A stretch of 64,000 nucleotides of DNA from Rhynchopus euleeides (GCA_963210315.1 OY723302.1:930001-994000), one strand, 5' to 3'. Counted from the stretch's first letter, positions 42,984-54,614 are shown. Numbers and translations: made by a program. Notes: generated by a model not told the origin, from the sequence alone.

Positions 42984-44113
42984 ATGTCTCGCTGCCGTAG
43001 CAACAGCTGCCCTGTGTGGGGTGAGCGGGAGAACGAGGCTGCGGTGTGCTGCGAGAGCGCGTCGGCACCGGGGGACCTGAGCGAGCGCGACATGCTGGGG
43101 GTGGTGCCTGTGGAGATGAGCGAGTCGGAGGGGCCGCCCCCCATGACGCACGAGCAGTCCTCCGCCCTGCAGGTGGCGGCGCTGATGGAGGAGCTCCAGT
43201 CGCTGGTGCGCAAGAACCAGGAGCTGGACATGTCCCTCACCCAGCTGCGCTCCCCCACAGCGCCTTACCCGCAGCCGTCGCGCGCCCCGCCGGCGCAGGG
43301 GGCAGGGCTGAACCCCATGGCAGCGCCCTTCCAGCTGTCCGACTCTTCCGACCACGAGCGCTACCCGTCCCCTCCGATGGGGTACCGCCCGAGGTATGGG
43401 GGCTCCCGGTGTTGCGCTTGGGGCAGGGGGGTGGGGGTGGTGGGAGGTTGGGGCATGCGACTCCAGCGTGGTGTGGCAGCGTCCGACAAATGTGTCGTGA
43501 CGCAGAAGGCGGGTGTTTCGCAGGGGAGGGATGGGCCACTCGCCCTTTTGTTATTGTTTGTGTGAAGATTGTAGGGTGTGGCGGGCATGTGTGCGACCCT
43601 CTCTCTTTGGGTCGTGGTGCCCCTTCGGCGCCATTTCATCCCAGATGCTACAACCACACCACCTGCCGCACAGGTTCATGAACAAGCGTGGCTCCTTCTC
43701 TGGGTCGTCGCAGGGCTGCACGCCCGAGTCCTCCTTCTGCGGCGAGCCTGCCTACCTGCCGGTATGATGAGAGGAGGGTGATAACTCCTCCGTGTTTTGA
43801 ACGATTTTGAACGATTTTCGGCCTTGCTCGTCGCGTCCCCCGGTGAGGGGGGAGGCGACGAGCACGTTTTTGTGTACCAAAGCCAGGCCCAGTTAGGCTA
43901 ACCGGTGCCCCCGATTCAGGCAATGCATCGTCGCTTTCGTGTTTGAGGAAGAAGGGGTGTTCGGACGGCTGAGGCTCCTTCGGGTGTTCTGATTTTTTTC
44001 TCTGTCAATTTTGTACAGCCACTCCACCCAACCCCCATCCCACACAGGCATACAAGGACTGGAGGGCGCAGGAGATGTGGCAGGAGTCTTGCGTGCCTCC
44101 CTACATGATGTAA
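42984..44113 (+). CDS. Three-exon protein with short coiled coil (187 aa)
   Basis: Exons 42984-43393, 43674-43761 and 44048-44113 join in phases 2 and 0. The introns begin GTATGG and GTATGA and end CGCACAG and CACACAG. The spliced frame is 564 bases. The protein starts with a Cys-rich stretch (MSRCRSNSCPVWGERENEAA), then has an acidic/Pro segment, a likely short coiled coil at about residues 68-92 (LQVAALMEELQSLVRKNQEL), a Pro-rich linker and a C-terminal tail ending 'CVPPYMM'. There is no membrane segment. I do not recognise it. Regular phases, the shared intron consensus and a sensible stop make the model credible. It is the last host gene I can find on the + strand before the repeat-rich half. 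Confidence 0.7.
43394..43673 (+). other. Predicted intron 1 of the three-exon gene (280 nt)
   Basis: It starts GTATGG, ends GCCGCACAG and is phase 2. The unspliced frame would run on in Gly/Trp-rich sequence to 43565. Confidence 0.7.
43762..44047 (+). other. Predicted intron 2 of the three-exon gene (286 nt)
   Basis: It starts GTATGA, ends CATCCCACACAG and is phase 0. The unspliced frame stops at once (GTA TGA). Confidence 0.7.
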
Positions 44114-44291
44114 GAAACCACAGCGACATTCTACGAAGCTTCTGAGGACGCCGGCCATCAAGAGCAGCTCTTCGTCTTTGGCTGCTCCGTCGATACGTGT
44201 GGTCTTTTCTGGAAGAACACGGCAGGCTGGAAGTAGGAGGGGGGGTGTTGTCCCTCCGACCAAACACTGTCGCTGGTTTCCTTTTGGGCGT

Positions 44292-44326
<35 letters not shown>

Positions 44327-45600
44327 GAGAAGAGATGGCGACGGCTTGTAATGTTTTGTTGCCATTTTCCCCACCGCCACCCCACCCCACTCCATCTCCC
44401 GCCCCCCCCCTATGCCCCACCACCGTTGTTACTGTTTTATCGAACGTTTTTTTTCCATGCCTCTCTCGGGGTGCCGCAGCCGTTTCAGCTATTTCCAGAA
44501 GCGCTGCAAAACGGGGTGGGGGTGGTGGGGGCGGCGCGTGTTGTGGGGTCTGTGGGGGGGGAGGGAAGGCGAGTGTGCATATCACGATTTTTGCAAGTGC
44601 ACCTCATATCTTCCCCCTCCCCCCCCGCCCCCCCCCCCCCCCCCCCCCCCCCCCTCGCGCCTCCCTCCTTCCCCCCACCCCTTCTCTCTCTCACCCCCCC
44701 CCCTCATGTTCGCCCACCCGCTCTGAACGAAACAAATAATCCAAGTACGATGTGCGGGTTTTGTTGCGCAAAAGGTGATTAGCAAACCAAAATGTCTTTG
44801 TGCGCGATGCCAAGCCTGGTCGTTCCATCTTCCAATTTCGGTCGACATGTCAAATGCCTATGTCCAAAAAAAACACAAACAAATGGTTACGCTGGGTTGC
44901 TTGCTGTCGTGTTGGTCGTCTTGCTCCCTGGAGACTGTCGCTCGGCGAACCAACACCGCTATCTGTGGCCTGTAAAAAAAGCATTTCAAAAAAAAGTAAT
45001 ACCACGTCGCAGAAATCAACCCACATACACCAGAGGGTCCGTAGCGCGCAGGAGCCCAAGGCTCTGGTAGAGCTTTGAAAAGCAAAGGCTCATCTCAAAA
45101 GGAGGGAGGGATGGGGGAAGAGACTGTTTCGGTGCGGTTCCTCCCCTACTGTCTATTTGGAAAAAAATCGCCGAAGATTTGTTGCCCAAAAAAGCTTACC
45201 GATGGAGGCACAATAAACTTTCCCCATACCCCCCCCCCCTTTGATTTTTACTTCGTCTCTTTATTTTTTGCAAAAAATATTGAACTTAGAAAAGGGGATG
45301 GCAGGGTTCATGCGAGAAGGGGGGGGGGTAAAACAAAATACCATGGCGCCAAAGATGGACGTCATGACACACCATCTTTGGTCGCTGAAACCAACAAACG
45401 GATGATTTCCTCTGCCCTGCAAATTGTGTGGCGGGGATGCCGCAGGTTTGCAGCCCCTTCCCCCCAGGGCGCCCTTCGCTAACGGTGGCGAAAACGGTGC
45501 GTTTATTTAGGTGTATTTTCCTCCTATTTAAAATAGGTGAAACATCGCCGAACTTTGCCGAAAAACCTGCCGGAAGCGAAGAGCCCCTCTTCCAGCAAAA
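44114..45600. other. Gene-free region with simple repeats
   Basis: No gene is seen. It contains a (TG)n microsatellite at about 44293-44322, a C-run of about 40 bases near 44615-44655, and purine-rich stretches near 45310-45330. Confidence 0.5.
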
Positions 45601-45602
45601 TA

Positions 45603-45931
45603 CCGTATACGTAAATATTATGGAACGTAATTATTATGGAACGTAAATATTATGGAACGCTGGTGGGTTGGCGTTCCAGATTTTTTTCGTTCCATAATAT
45701 TTACAGGGCTTTCTGCGACTCGGGGACTTGGACCAGGTGATCGGACGGCATACAGAGTCCCTGACGGGACCTACTCGTGCACTTTTCGTGCGATTCCTGA
45801 GGCAAACCATCCTCACCACCGAGTCCCCAACTGGCCCTGTAAATATTTTGGAACGTAAATATTATGGAACGGACCGGGCAAAAATGGGCCCGTTCCATAA
45901 TATTTACGTTCCATAATATTTACGTATACGG
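45603..45931. mobile_element. 329-bp MITE with TATTATGGAACG subterminal repeats
   Basis: The terminal inverted repeats CCGTATACGTAAATATTATG (left) and the exact inverted copy (right) are bordered by TA at 45601-45602 and 45932-45933. The unit TAAATATTATGGAACG recurs in direct and inverted orientation near both ends (45612-45700 and 45840-45925). The centre is unique GC-richer sequence. No coding capacity. TA duplication fits a Tc1/mariner-type helper. Confidence 0.8.
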
Positions 45932-45933
45932 TA

Positions 45934-48339
45934 TGTAAAATTGCATCTTTGAGATCGACGGGAGCCCGGTGGTTGATCTCGCTGTCACCCCCTTCAACCT
46001 GTCGTTCCGCGAACCATACTGCGGGTGCTGTGATCGCCAAGCCAACAAGGTGTCACAAGCAAGCAGCCCGCGGAGATCAGGCGTCATATGTCTGTGCTGG
46101 TTCTCGACAGGGCTCCACCCACCCCAACCCCCACCCCCCCACACTGTGCTAGCGATGTGTGATTCACTTCTACTGTAGGTTTCCTTACATTCCACCCTTC
46201 ACTCACCTCGCCCCCCCCCACCCCCCCTCTCTCTCCCTCCCTCCCCCCCTTTCCGTTTCCCGTTCTCTTTCTCTTTTTCCTTTTACCTTACCAACCATGT
46301 GGTTTTGTGTTGTTAGTACCATATTCACCCCCCCGCCCCCTCGACCCCTTCCCTTCCCCCTATATTCCCAACAAAACTGGATCCCCCCCCCCCCCCATCC
46401 CCTTCCCCCCCCCCGGCCCTTTCCAACAAAACAAATGCTACCGGGGAATAACTTCAAGCGCTCTGGCTTTTGAGCGTTGTTTCTTCTTTTTTTTGCCACA
46501 ACAGGGACTCTCTGTTCCGGATTTTGTTTGGCGCACAAACAACAGCCCTATATTCTCCCCCCCATCCCCCTTCGCCGACGGTTCCGAAACACACAGGAGG
46601 AACAAGTTGGGCATTGATATTTCTCTCTCTCAATCTCGCAGAATTCAAAAAAAATAACAAAACAAAACGATCCTCTTTTTCGACAGCAATGTCTATGCCA
46701 AGGTCGGTCGGTCGAAGCACAACAGTGCAGTACTCTCTGGGTTACGTCGCCGACTGCCGTACCCCTTGTTATTTTCCCCATCCTGGGTGTGTCGTGTTGA
46801 TCCTGTGGGGTGGACACGCCGCCCAACCAGCCCCCCCCCCCCCTCCACCCCACCCCTGTTGAGTCTGGAAGTATCGGCTATGCCTGGCGTTTGCAGCCGA
46901 GTTTCACGCCTTTACTTCGTTCGCCACATCCTCATCACCACCAACGAGCCCTTCCCCTCTCCCCTCGCGCCAGCCCTTCGTGTTTTTCTGGTGATTCCTG
47001 AAAACCCTGGGCTTGGGCATGTCTCCCCCACTACACCCCTCGCACCAGCGGCAGGCCTGTGACTGGAGTGAGGCGTGCATTTCCAGGCCGTGCTATTGTG
47101 AGCCGCGTGAACCGCCAGTAGGCTTTACGACCTGGCAGGGTGGTCACCACACACCCCCCCGCAGCAGCGCTGTTTTACTCTCTTGTGGAAAAGCCCGGCC
47201 ATGCTAATACACCAGCACCCTGTTTTTACCCAAGAGCCAACAGCGCTTTGTTCCCGTCCCTCGATGTGGTGTTTGTATGTACACTTTCGCCTTTGTAGTT
47301 ATTTATTTTTTTGGGTGTGTCCGCTGTGCGTCTGATATTTTCATTGTCGTGCGACAACAAAAAATATGGGGAAAAAATGTGTATGTGGCGGGGGGGCAAG
47401 AGGAGGCTTTGTCAAGAGCGGATAGGCGAGGAACACAGGAGGGACTTCCTCCAGGCTTCCTCCACACCTTTCGTTCGTCCCACATGCACACGCTGGCGAG
47501 GGAATATCTGCGTGTGTGCAACGCTGTTATGTCGTGCGAGCCGTACGGTTTGCTGGTTTGCGGGTTTGCGGGCTTTCTTGCCACATACCATGTGGTTGCC
47601 CGCCCCCACCTCACTCCTTGATTTGATCGGCACCCCCCCACACTCCTGCGTCTGCGCCTGCACGCACGGTTGCGATCTCGCAATGTGTGCGTTGCTTTTT
47701 TAGCTAGGCTCGATTGACCCCCCTTCCTCTTCGTGACGATTGCATATCTCTCGCCCATCAAGCGCCCCGCAAGACCCACACACGCAGCAAAAGTTCTGGC
47801 GGCGAGAATATCAATCACCCTACCACCACCACCCACCCCCCCCCCCCCCGCGTTTCGCAGCTCTAAGCCATTTCCACCGTTGTGGTGTGGTCTTTTTCTC
47901 CTGACGATTTGTCTATTTTTTTTACTGGCGGGTTTGTGCAGATGCAACAAGTGAACCCCTCCGATGTGAGAGCAGCGATACCGCTTATTGCACGGACCGT
48001 GCAACCGTGGCCCTAAGGCCGCAGGCTATCGCCCCGCGCTCGCCAAGAGGATGACGTTATCGTATCTCGTCTCTGATGATCTCAGTGACAAATATCGTCT
48101 GATGTGCTACCATCGGAGTGTCCCAGGCACTACTGTGCCTCAACACACGAAAAAACCCTGCACAGAACCCATATCCGATGCCGGTGCTGCCGTCACTCTC
48201 ACTGGTTGCCTGCCACGCCTCCCCCCACCCCCCACCCCCCGCTCTCCCTCTCTCATTCTTCTCTCGATGTTATTGTGTTTTTTGGTATTTCCCCACGTGC
48301 TTTACTATAAACCCTGTGTTGTCCCCCCCCCCCCCCCCC
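45934..48339. other. Gene-free region
   Basis: I find no gene in these 2.4 kb. They hold many C-runs and one fragment near 46525-46550 (GTTTGGCGCACAAACAACAG) matching the right part of the AAAAAGATA repeat. The region ends in a C-run of about 18 bases into which the next element is inserted. Confidence 0.45.
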
Positions 48340-48530
48340 TAGGCCCCCGGATGTCCTTGAGAAAAACTGTAATTTTTTTGGAATATTCCGGTCTGGAGGT
48401 CAACAGTGCAAAACCGCCCCCAGACCCACCCCAGATATGAATTTCCGGAGGTTTTTACCCACTTTTGGGCCCACTAACCCTCATTTTTGGCCATTTTTTC
48501 GCTTTTCTGGGGTGAATCCTGTGCAGGGTG

Positions 48531-49650
48531 GTTGCAGGGCCATTTTGGGGCAAAAATGTGCGTTGTAACGCACTTCTACTGGTCCTAGAGTCCCTGGATG
48601 GTATACAATGTACCCCAGGGATGCCTAGGGTACGTTTTGCACCCGAAAACCACCCAAAATGGGGTCTAGTTGCCCTAATTTTGACTTTTTTCCCTAAAAT
48701 TGGGACTTTTACCCCACACGGGCGAATCCCCCATTTTTCACAGTTTTTTCAAAAAATTGGACCGAATTTAGGCAATTCGGTGTCGAAAACCTGTTCCAAC
48801 AGGCCCGTACACCCCTTTTAGGGCTTACCCAGTGGTTTCTGGGTGGTTATAGGGTTGCAGGGTGCCTACAACACGGTTGCAGGGTGTGTGCAGGGTCCTA
48901 CAACATCGTTGCAGGGTCCTTTTTTTTGGGTAAAAAAACGCATTTTCACGTGCTTCTACTGGTCCTTGAGGCCCTGGATGGTATACAATTTTTTTTAAGG
49001 AGAGGGGGCCCGGTGCCTGCGCGCGTCCTGTCGTACTGTGGCTGCTTGGTGGGGCTAGCGCAGCAGGTTCTACTTTTGCTACTACGGGCTCTTAGCACTG
49101 TAACATGAACTACACGAACAACAAAGCTCTAGGGCAAACAAACCGCGCACTGGCCGGGGTTGAGCTGCGTAGGGCTCCGTGCTGGCGATGGCGGCCGATG
49201 CTGGCGCCGATGCTGGCCGATGGTATACAATGTACCCCAGGGATGTCTAGGGTACGTTTTGCACCCGAAAAACACCCAAAATGGGGTCTAGTTGCCCTAA
49301 TTTTGACTTTTTTTCATGAAAATTGGGACTTTTACCCCACACGGGCGAATCCCCCGTTCTTCACAGTTTTTTCAAAATATCGGACCGAATTTGGGCAATT
49401 CGGTGTCGAAAACCTGTTCCAACAGGCCCGTACACCCCTTTTAGGGCAGACCCAGTGGTTTCTGGGTGGTTATAGGGTTGTAGGGTGCCTCCAACATGGT
49501 TGCAGGGTGTGTGCAGGGTGGTTGCAGGGTCCTTTTTTTGGGTAAAAAAACGCATTTTCACGTGCTTCTACTGGTCCTAGAGGCCCTGGATGGTATACAA
49601 TGTGCCCCAGGGATGTCTAGGGTACGTTTTTCACCCGAAAACCATGGTTT
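48531..49650. repeat. Tandem repeat of about 375 bp, two full units and part of a third
   Basis: The landmark GATGGTATACAATGT and its surroundings recur at 48597, 48977 (interrupted) and 49589. After removing the insert at 48989-49218 the spacing is about 370-380 bases. Shared inner pieces include CACCCAAAATGGGGTCTAG and CACCCCTTTTAGGGC. A more diverged piece of the same unit reappears at 53083-53220. Confidence 0.75.
48989..49218 (-). mobile_element. 230-bp retroposon (SINE-like) with 12-bp target duplication
   Basis: The insert is flanked by perfect 12-bp direct repeats GATGGTATACAA (48977-48988 and 49219-49230). On the + strand it begins with a T-run, so on the minus strand it ends in a short poly(A), as for a retroposed transcript. 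The neighbouring units of the tandem repeat show the empty site. It is GC-richer than its surroundings and shares no sequence that I can see with the AAGTGCCTCACACCGG family. No tRNA-like box pair was recognised. Confidence 0.7.
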
Positions 49651-49659
49651 CGCAGAATT

Positions 49660-49825
49660 CTGACAGAAAAATGCCCAGAATTTCCAGATTTTTAAATTCT
49701 GCAGAATCTGAGAAATTCTGTAGAATTCTGCAGATTCTGAGAATTCTGACAGAATTCTGCAGAATTCTGTCAGATTCTGGGGAATTCTGAGAATTCTGGG
49801 AGAATTCTGAGAATTCTGCCAGTGG
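49660..49825. repeat. Short AGAATTCTG-type satellite, block 1
   Basis: Variants of CAGAATTCTG, GAGAATTCTG and CAGATTCTG follow each other with irregular spacing. The core GAATTC is itself palindromic. A second block lies at 52540-53070. Confidence 0.7.
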
Positions 49826-51140
49826 GGCTTGTGGCCAACTAGCAGCAGCCTGGTATGACAGGGTAGTCATACACAGGCTATGTACAGGGTCGGCCTCGTC
49901 CTGGACCAGTCGTAGGCTTATGCTACTGTTGGTTCTCAGGACTGGCCACCACTGCGCGGGTCAAATTTTTGGAAAGGGGGCCTTGACCAAAGGCAAACAG
50001 TTTTTGAGTTCTTGCACCACTTCATCTCGGGACTACTCTGATTGGATTCCTCGGATTCGTCGACACACTGTTTCAGAACTGTGCACTTCTCCATCCACAC
50101 CGGCATCGGGTCACCCGCTGAATGCCGTGAGGGCCGAAGCCCAGGGTCAGATTTCGGTACAAGGCGATTAACAGGTCGTTGAGAGGTTCGCAAGTTTAAA
50201 TGTACCTACAAAAGCTTCATGTACCCATGATAGGGATTTAGTCATTGCTATAGGTGAAGATCAGAGCCCAGGCGGGATGTAAGACAGGGTGTCGCAGATG
50301 CAACAATATCTCCAGAGCCACTTTGTATGCCTTTGTTCGGGATGCCCCTTCACCTGTCGCGCTTAGGTTCCGTCCAAGTTCGCCGATTCCAGTGCTTCAA
50401 GAGAGCACACAGTTCCTTCCCAGTAGTCTTCATCCTCGGTTCCGAATCATCGCAGTCCCTCGAATCCATGGTGCAGAACTAAATTCTCGAAAGGTGGTCA
50501 ATGTTTTGAAAGGGGCCCGTGACCAGCGGAAATTGGAATTTTTGACCCAAACCTGCAAGTGTACTGTTGTTTAACGTTGTCCAAAGCCCCTTGCGGTGTG
50601 ACAGTACATTCGTTATGTGAATATCTGTCACATGGCTATGGCAACACAGACACAGGCAAGCTGGGGAGGCGTCGCGTCCGTCGAAAAAATCATTTCTGCA
50701 CAACTACCGGCATCGCAGCTACGGTAGAAGTGACTGACCCTGTTCTTGTAATCTTGACGCTGGAAAATTCCATTCGGAAATATTAAACACATCCACTGAA
50801 AGTGGATGGAATGGGCGTCAAGACCGTGATTTTTGGGGGAGTGGACTGCCCTGTATCGTGAACCCGCTGAGGGTACAAAATACAGAACAGGGAGGCACAG
50901 GTGCAGCACAACACAGGCAGGCAGGCAGGAAACAATGGGTGCAGGTCAGACAAAATGTTCGGTGTCAATCGGCTTGGTTTGATTTGTAGGGATGATGCGG
51001 AACACACAACCCGCACCCAACCTCCAGATTCAGCCACTGTACCCATTTTCACCAGTTATATCCGCTCACTCAGAGCAAAACCGAAAAATACTACGAGAAA
51101 CACTTGGCCTCGATGCTGTGAGTGTTGCATTGGACGTTTC

Positions 51141-51298
51141 AAAGACAAGTCGTTGTGTGTGCGCCAAACCCGGATGAACAAACCTCACGTGGTTTGGCTG
51201 ATGAAGGTTGGTGTGAATGTGCGCACAGTCATAACAACAAGGCAAGGTAGATTGTGTTTGTCACCCAAAGCGCTGCCAACTATCTTTTTCACTGTGGG
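51141..51298 (-). repeat. AAAAAGATA inverted-repeat element, copy C
   Basis: Read on the minus strand it matches copy A (4437-4700) almost base for base, but without the 110-bp insert. It therefore shows the empty site of that insertion. Confidence 0.75.
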
Positions 51299-52539
51299 GG
51301 TCTTCGCTACCGGATGGTCGTCAGTGCATCTTGGTGTATTTGCTGTTGAAATAGTGAAAACTGACGAAGATTGACGAAGAATAACGACCAGCGAAGACCC
51401 CCTGTGACAACCTTCTTGTTGTGTGTGGTCTTGTCCCAAAAAGAGAACTCGTCCAGCCAGTGGGTCGTAACAAGCGACACTCACACCTTGCCATTTTGTA
51501 AGTTCGGCGTAGCCAACTCAGGAAACTTTTCACCGTGCGGATCCTTGCGAACACTTCACACGCCCGGCAGGTTGGTGGGGTGTTCTGTGTTCGAAGAAGT
51601 TCGACTGTCGTTGCACCGTCACACCCCACTCACCCATCCCACCCCGCCACCAGAGATCACACTCCAGAAGATGGGTTGTTCTTTTGCGGTGGTTTGATGG
51701 TGGTGTCGAAAGCAATTCGCGCAAGATACTGAACGACGCACAACACTTTTCACCCAGAAAAGGGGGGGTTTGGCCCTTCAATGAAAACCTGCCACACAGC
51801 CGCTCAGGCCTTGCGATGCTCAAGTGCCGGTTGGACCCCTATGTCCTTCAGGCCCCAAAGCAGGCAACGATATGGGATCAACCTCACAGGGGTGAACAAC
51901 AGGGTGAACAAGGCACGGGTTTACACTGCAACCTCAAGGACTGGCGACACCTCTCCCACAGTCTGCGGCACTCTGCCGTGGCGACAAGGCTTCCTGTCAC
52001 GGGAGATCGCTGCGTGGATCAACGTGGCACCACCCGTGTGCTCGGCAGGTTGTTTCGGCACCTGCTTTCTCCGTGTCATGCTTTTCGTGAGCGTGTCAGG
52101 GATTGTTGGCACACGCTGGGGAGGGTTTCACATGATGACATAACATACATCAGAAGCACACACCCACGTGGCGCTATCCTTGGCAGGACTTTGAAGTGCC
52201 GCCTTGATATCCTTGTTGGATAGAACCCTCATATCACACCCTCAATCAGCTGACGAAAACCTAGGAAAAAACGAGTGTAGGATAGCGGGCCCGGTTACTC
52301 ACGGTATGGACCCTCGGGGCCAGGCTGCGATACCAGCACGCGAACCCAAATTGCAATACGAAAACCTGAGATTTCTGGCTGATTTGGCCATGTACCCAGG
52401 TCCTCAGCAGGAGCTAGATATTCGCGGTCCCATTTTAGGGCAACGAATGGGCTCAAAATTCATAAATTCCTTTGAAAACGGACCCAAATGTCCAAAATAG
52501 GCCCACCCCAAAAAAAAATTTCGAAAAGGTCCCCCCACA

Positions 52540-53070
52540 GAATTTCTCAGAATTTTCCAGATTTCTCAGATTTTCCAGAATTCCGACAGAATTCTCAGAA
52601 TTTTCCAGATTTTCTCAGATTTTTCAGATTTTGGCATTCTGGCCCGGATTTTTGCAGAAATATTTCGATGAGCCATTTTAGGGCTCAAAATGGGCTCAAA
52701 ATTCAAAAATTCCTTTGAAAATGGGTCCAAATGTCCAAAATAGGCCCACCCCAAAAAAAAAATTCGAAAAGGTCCCCCCCACAGATTTTCCAGATTTCTG
52801 ACAGAATTTCTCAGAATTTTCCAGATTTCTCAGATTTTCCAGAATTCTGAGAAATCTGGAAAAATCTGGAAAAATCTGTCCAGAATCTGGCCAGATTTTT
52901 TCCAGAATTCTCAGATTTTTCCAGATTTCTCAGAATTTCCAGAATTCTGAAAATTCTGGAAAAATCTGTCCAGAATCTGGACAGATTTTCTCAGATTTTG
53001 AAAATTCTGAAAAATCTGAAATCCCCAGAATCTGCCAGAATCTGTGAAATTCTGGCAGAATTCTGTCAAA
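52540..53070. repeat. Short CAGAATTCT/CAGATTTT satellite, block 2
   Basis: Long runs of CAGATTTTCCAGAATTC-like words in both orientations (TCTGGAAAAATCTG) make the block self-complementary. The phrase 'AAATTCCTTTGAAAA' with 'CCAAATGTCCAAAATAGGCC' just before it is duplicated (52463-52505 and 52707-52747). Confidence 0.65.
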
Positions 53071-53343
53071 CCATGGAAAACCACCCAAAATGGGGTCTAG
53101 TTGCCCCGATTTTGACATTTTTTCATGAAAATCGGGGTTTTGCCCAAAATGGGCAAAACCCCCTTTTTTCACCGAATATTCAAAAATTCGGACCGAGAAA
53201 GGGCAACTAAGTGTGAAAAACCGGTTTCATTGGGTCCCCAGACATATTTTTGAGGCGGGTACACCCATTCCAGGTGCCAATAGCCCGTGTTTGGGGTTGG
53301 AAAAAAATTTATTACAAAATTTTCCCGTACATCCGGGGGCCTA

Positions 53344-54614
53344 CCCCCCCCCCCCCCCACCAGTGCGTGTTGTAATAAAACTGCCTCCGCCAAAAAAAAG
53401 CAAATGAGCTGTGGGAAGCCTGGGTGTGGATTCTGGTCCAAAGATAAGCAGCGAAGAGAAAGGGAAAGTCCCCAGGTTGGGGAGGGCGTATCTCAAAGCA
53501 ATTCAAAGCAACCGCCTGGGCAAGCACTCTGCTGGCTTCCACGCCGCTTTCTGGCACAGCTCGCGGTAGTTAAATGTCAAACAGACCTGGTGTCTGCTTC
53601 ATGTGACCAAGCGGGATGCATAAAGACTGCATGCGTTGTTGTCTCTGCAGCGAACCAAAGACAATGGCGGCGGCATACTTCATACATCGCTTGAAGCTGC
53701 CATGTCCGGTGTTTTTGTTGGTGGTTTGGCGTATCCAAATCAAATGGGGTGTGCCTTTTCTGTGCCCCATTTTTTTTTCGCTGGATCTTGCGACACCCCT
53801 CCCAGTCACACCACTTGATCACGATCGGGGAGAGGTGCACGGAAAGAGTGGGAGGGGGGAGGTCTGCGTTCCAACAGAACAAGTACCGGCAGTGGTTGGT
53901 TTGTCACTTCACGATCCAGCATGGGGCACAGATAGGTTTGCCTGGTATGTCTTCACACACCCGCACGCATACATCCCCTTCAAAACTATCGTCCAAATCG
54001 TTCAGAATCCTCTTTTTTTTCACATGGTGATATTTCTTCCTTGCCCGTAGATGAACGATACGTTCTTCGTTCGCTGCATTCAGGTCCTATTGTTTTTTTA
54101 CCCCCGCCCCCCCCCCCCTCCCCGTTTCCTTACGATTTCTTGTTGTGCCAGCCCATTTTTCAAGCCAAGTATTCTGCCCATTTTTTCTGACCGGGGCAAG
54201 CAAAACGTAAAGTTTGGGAGCCAAACCACACGGGAAAAAAGCAGGCACCGCAACTGACGGTTGGCCACTTACCACTCGGCAAGTGCGGGTGCCTCATGTA
54301 CGCTTTAAGTATTGGCGGGTGCTATTGCCTCAAGTTATACCTGGTCTGTTTGGTACAAATGAAATAGATCAAGGAAGGGTATGCTGTTTTGTTTCGGACG
54401 CTCCACCCCCTACACCCCCACACCCTGAAATCGACCCGATGGCCAACGTGCTTGGCTTCGGGTTTAAAGACGGAGTCACAAATCCGACACATGTCTGATG
54501 CTCCGCTTCTTTACCATCTTCCACCCTCCCCTGTATGCACGCCAAGCCATTGCCATACTGGCAGCAACCCGCACGGCCTTGTCATCAACTGCTTTGGTGG
54601 TTTGGACAACCCTT
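53344..54614. other. Gene-free region between two TA elements
   Basis: No gene is recognised. Short open frames have no protein-like pattern. A C-run follows directly on the preceding element. Confidence 0.4.

Larger units (their letters stand above)
48342..53341. mobile_element. 5-kb TA-flanked element full of nested repeats
   Basis: Its 13-bp perfect terminal inverted repeats are GGCCCCCGGATGT at the left (48342-48354) and ACATCCGGGGGCC at the right (53329-53341), with TA outside each (48340-48341 and 53342-53343). C-runs on both sides show that it sits in poly(C). The interior is AT-richer than the genes. It holds a tandem repeat of about 375 bp, a 230-bp reverse-oriented retroposon, a reverse copy of the AAAAAGATA repeat, and two blocks of short AGAATTCTG/CAGATTTT repeats. 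The largest open frame (51684-52223) looks like no known protein. I infer one non-autonomous element with later insertions. Because the repeats are short, a chance pairing of two unrelated ends cannot be excluded. Confidence 0.6.

Noticed and set aside
44293-44655. (TG)n and poly(C) tracts
   Set aside because: Ordinary simple repeats; noted in the region entry but not unusual in this C-rich DNA.
51684-52223. 179-residue open frame inside the 5-kb element
   Set aside because: No family resemblance, no regular hydrophobic pattern, and it is flanked by repeats.
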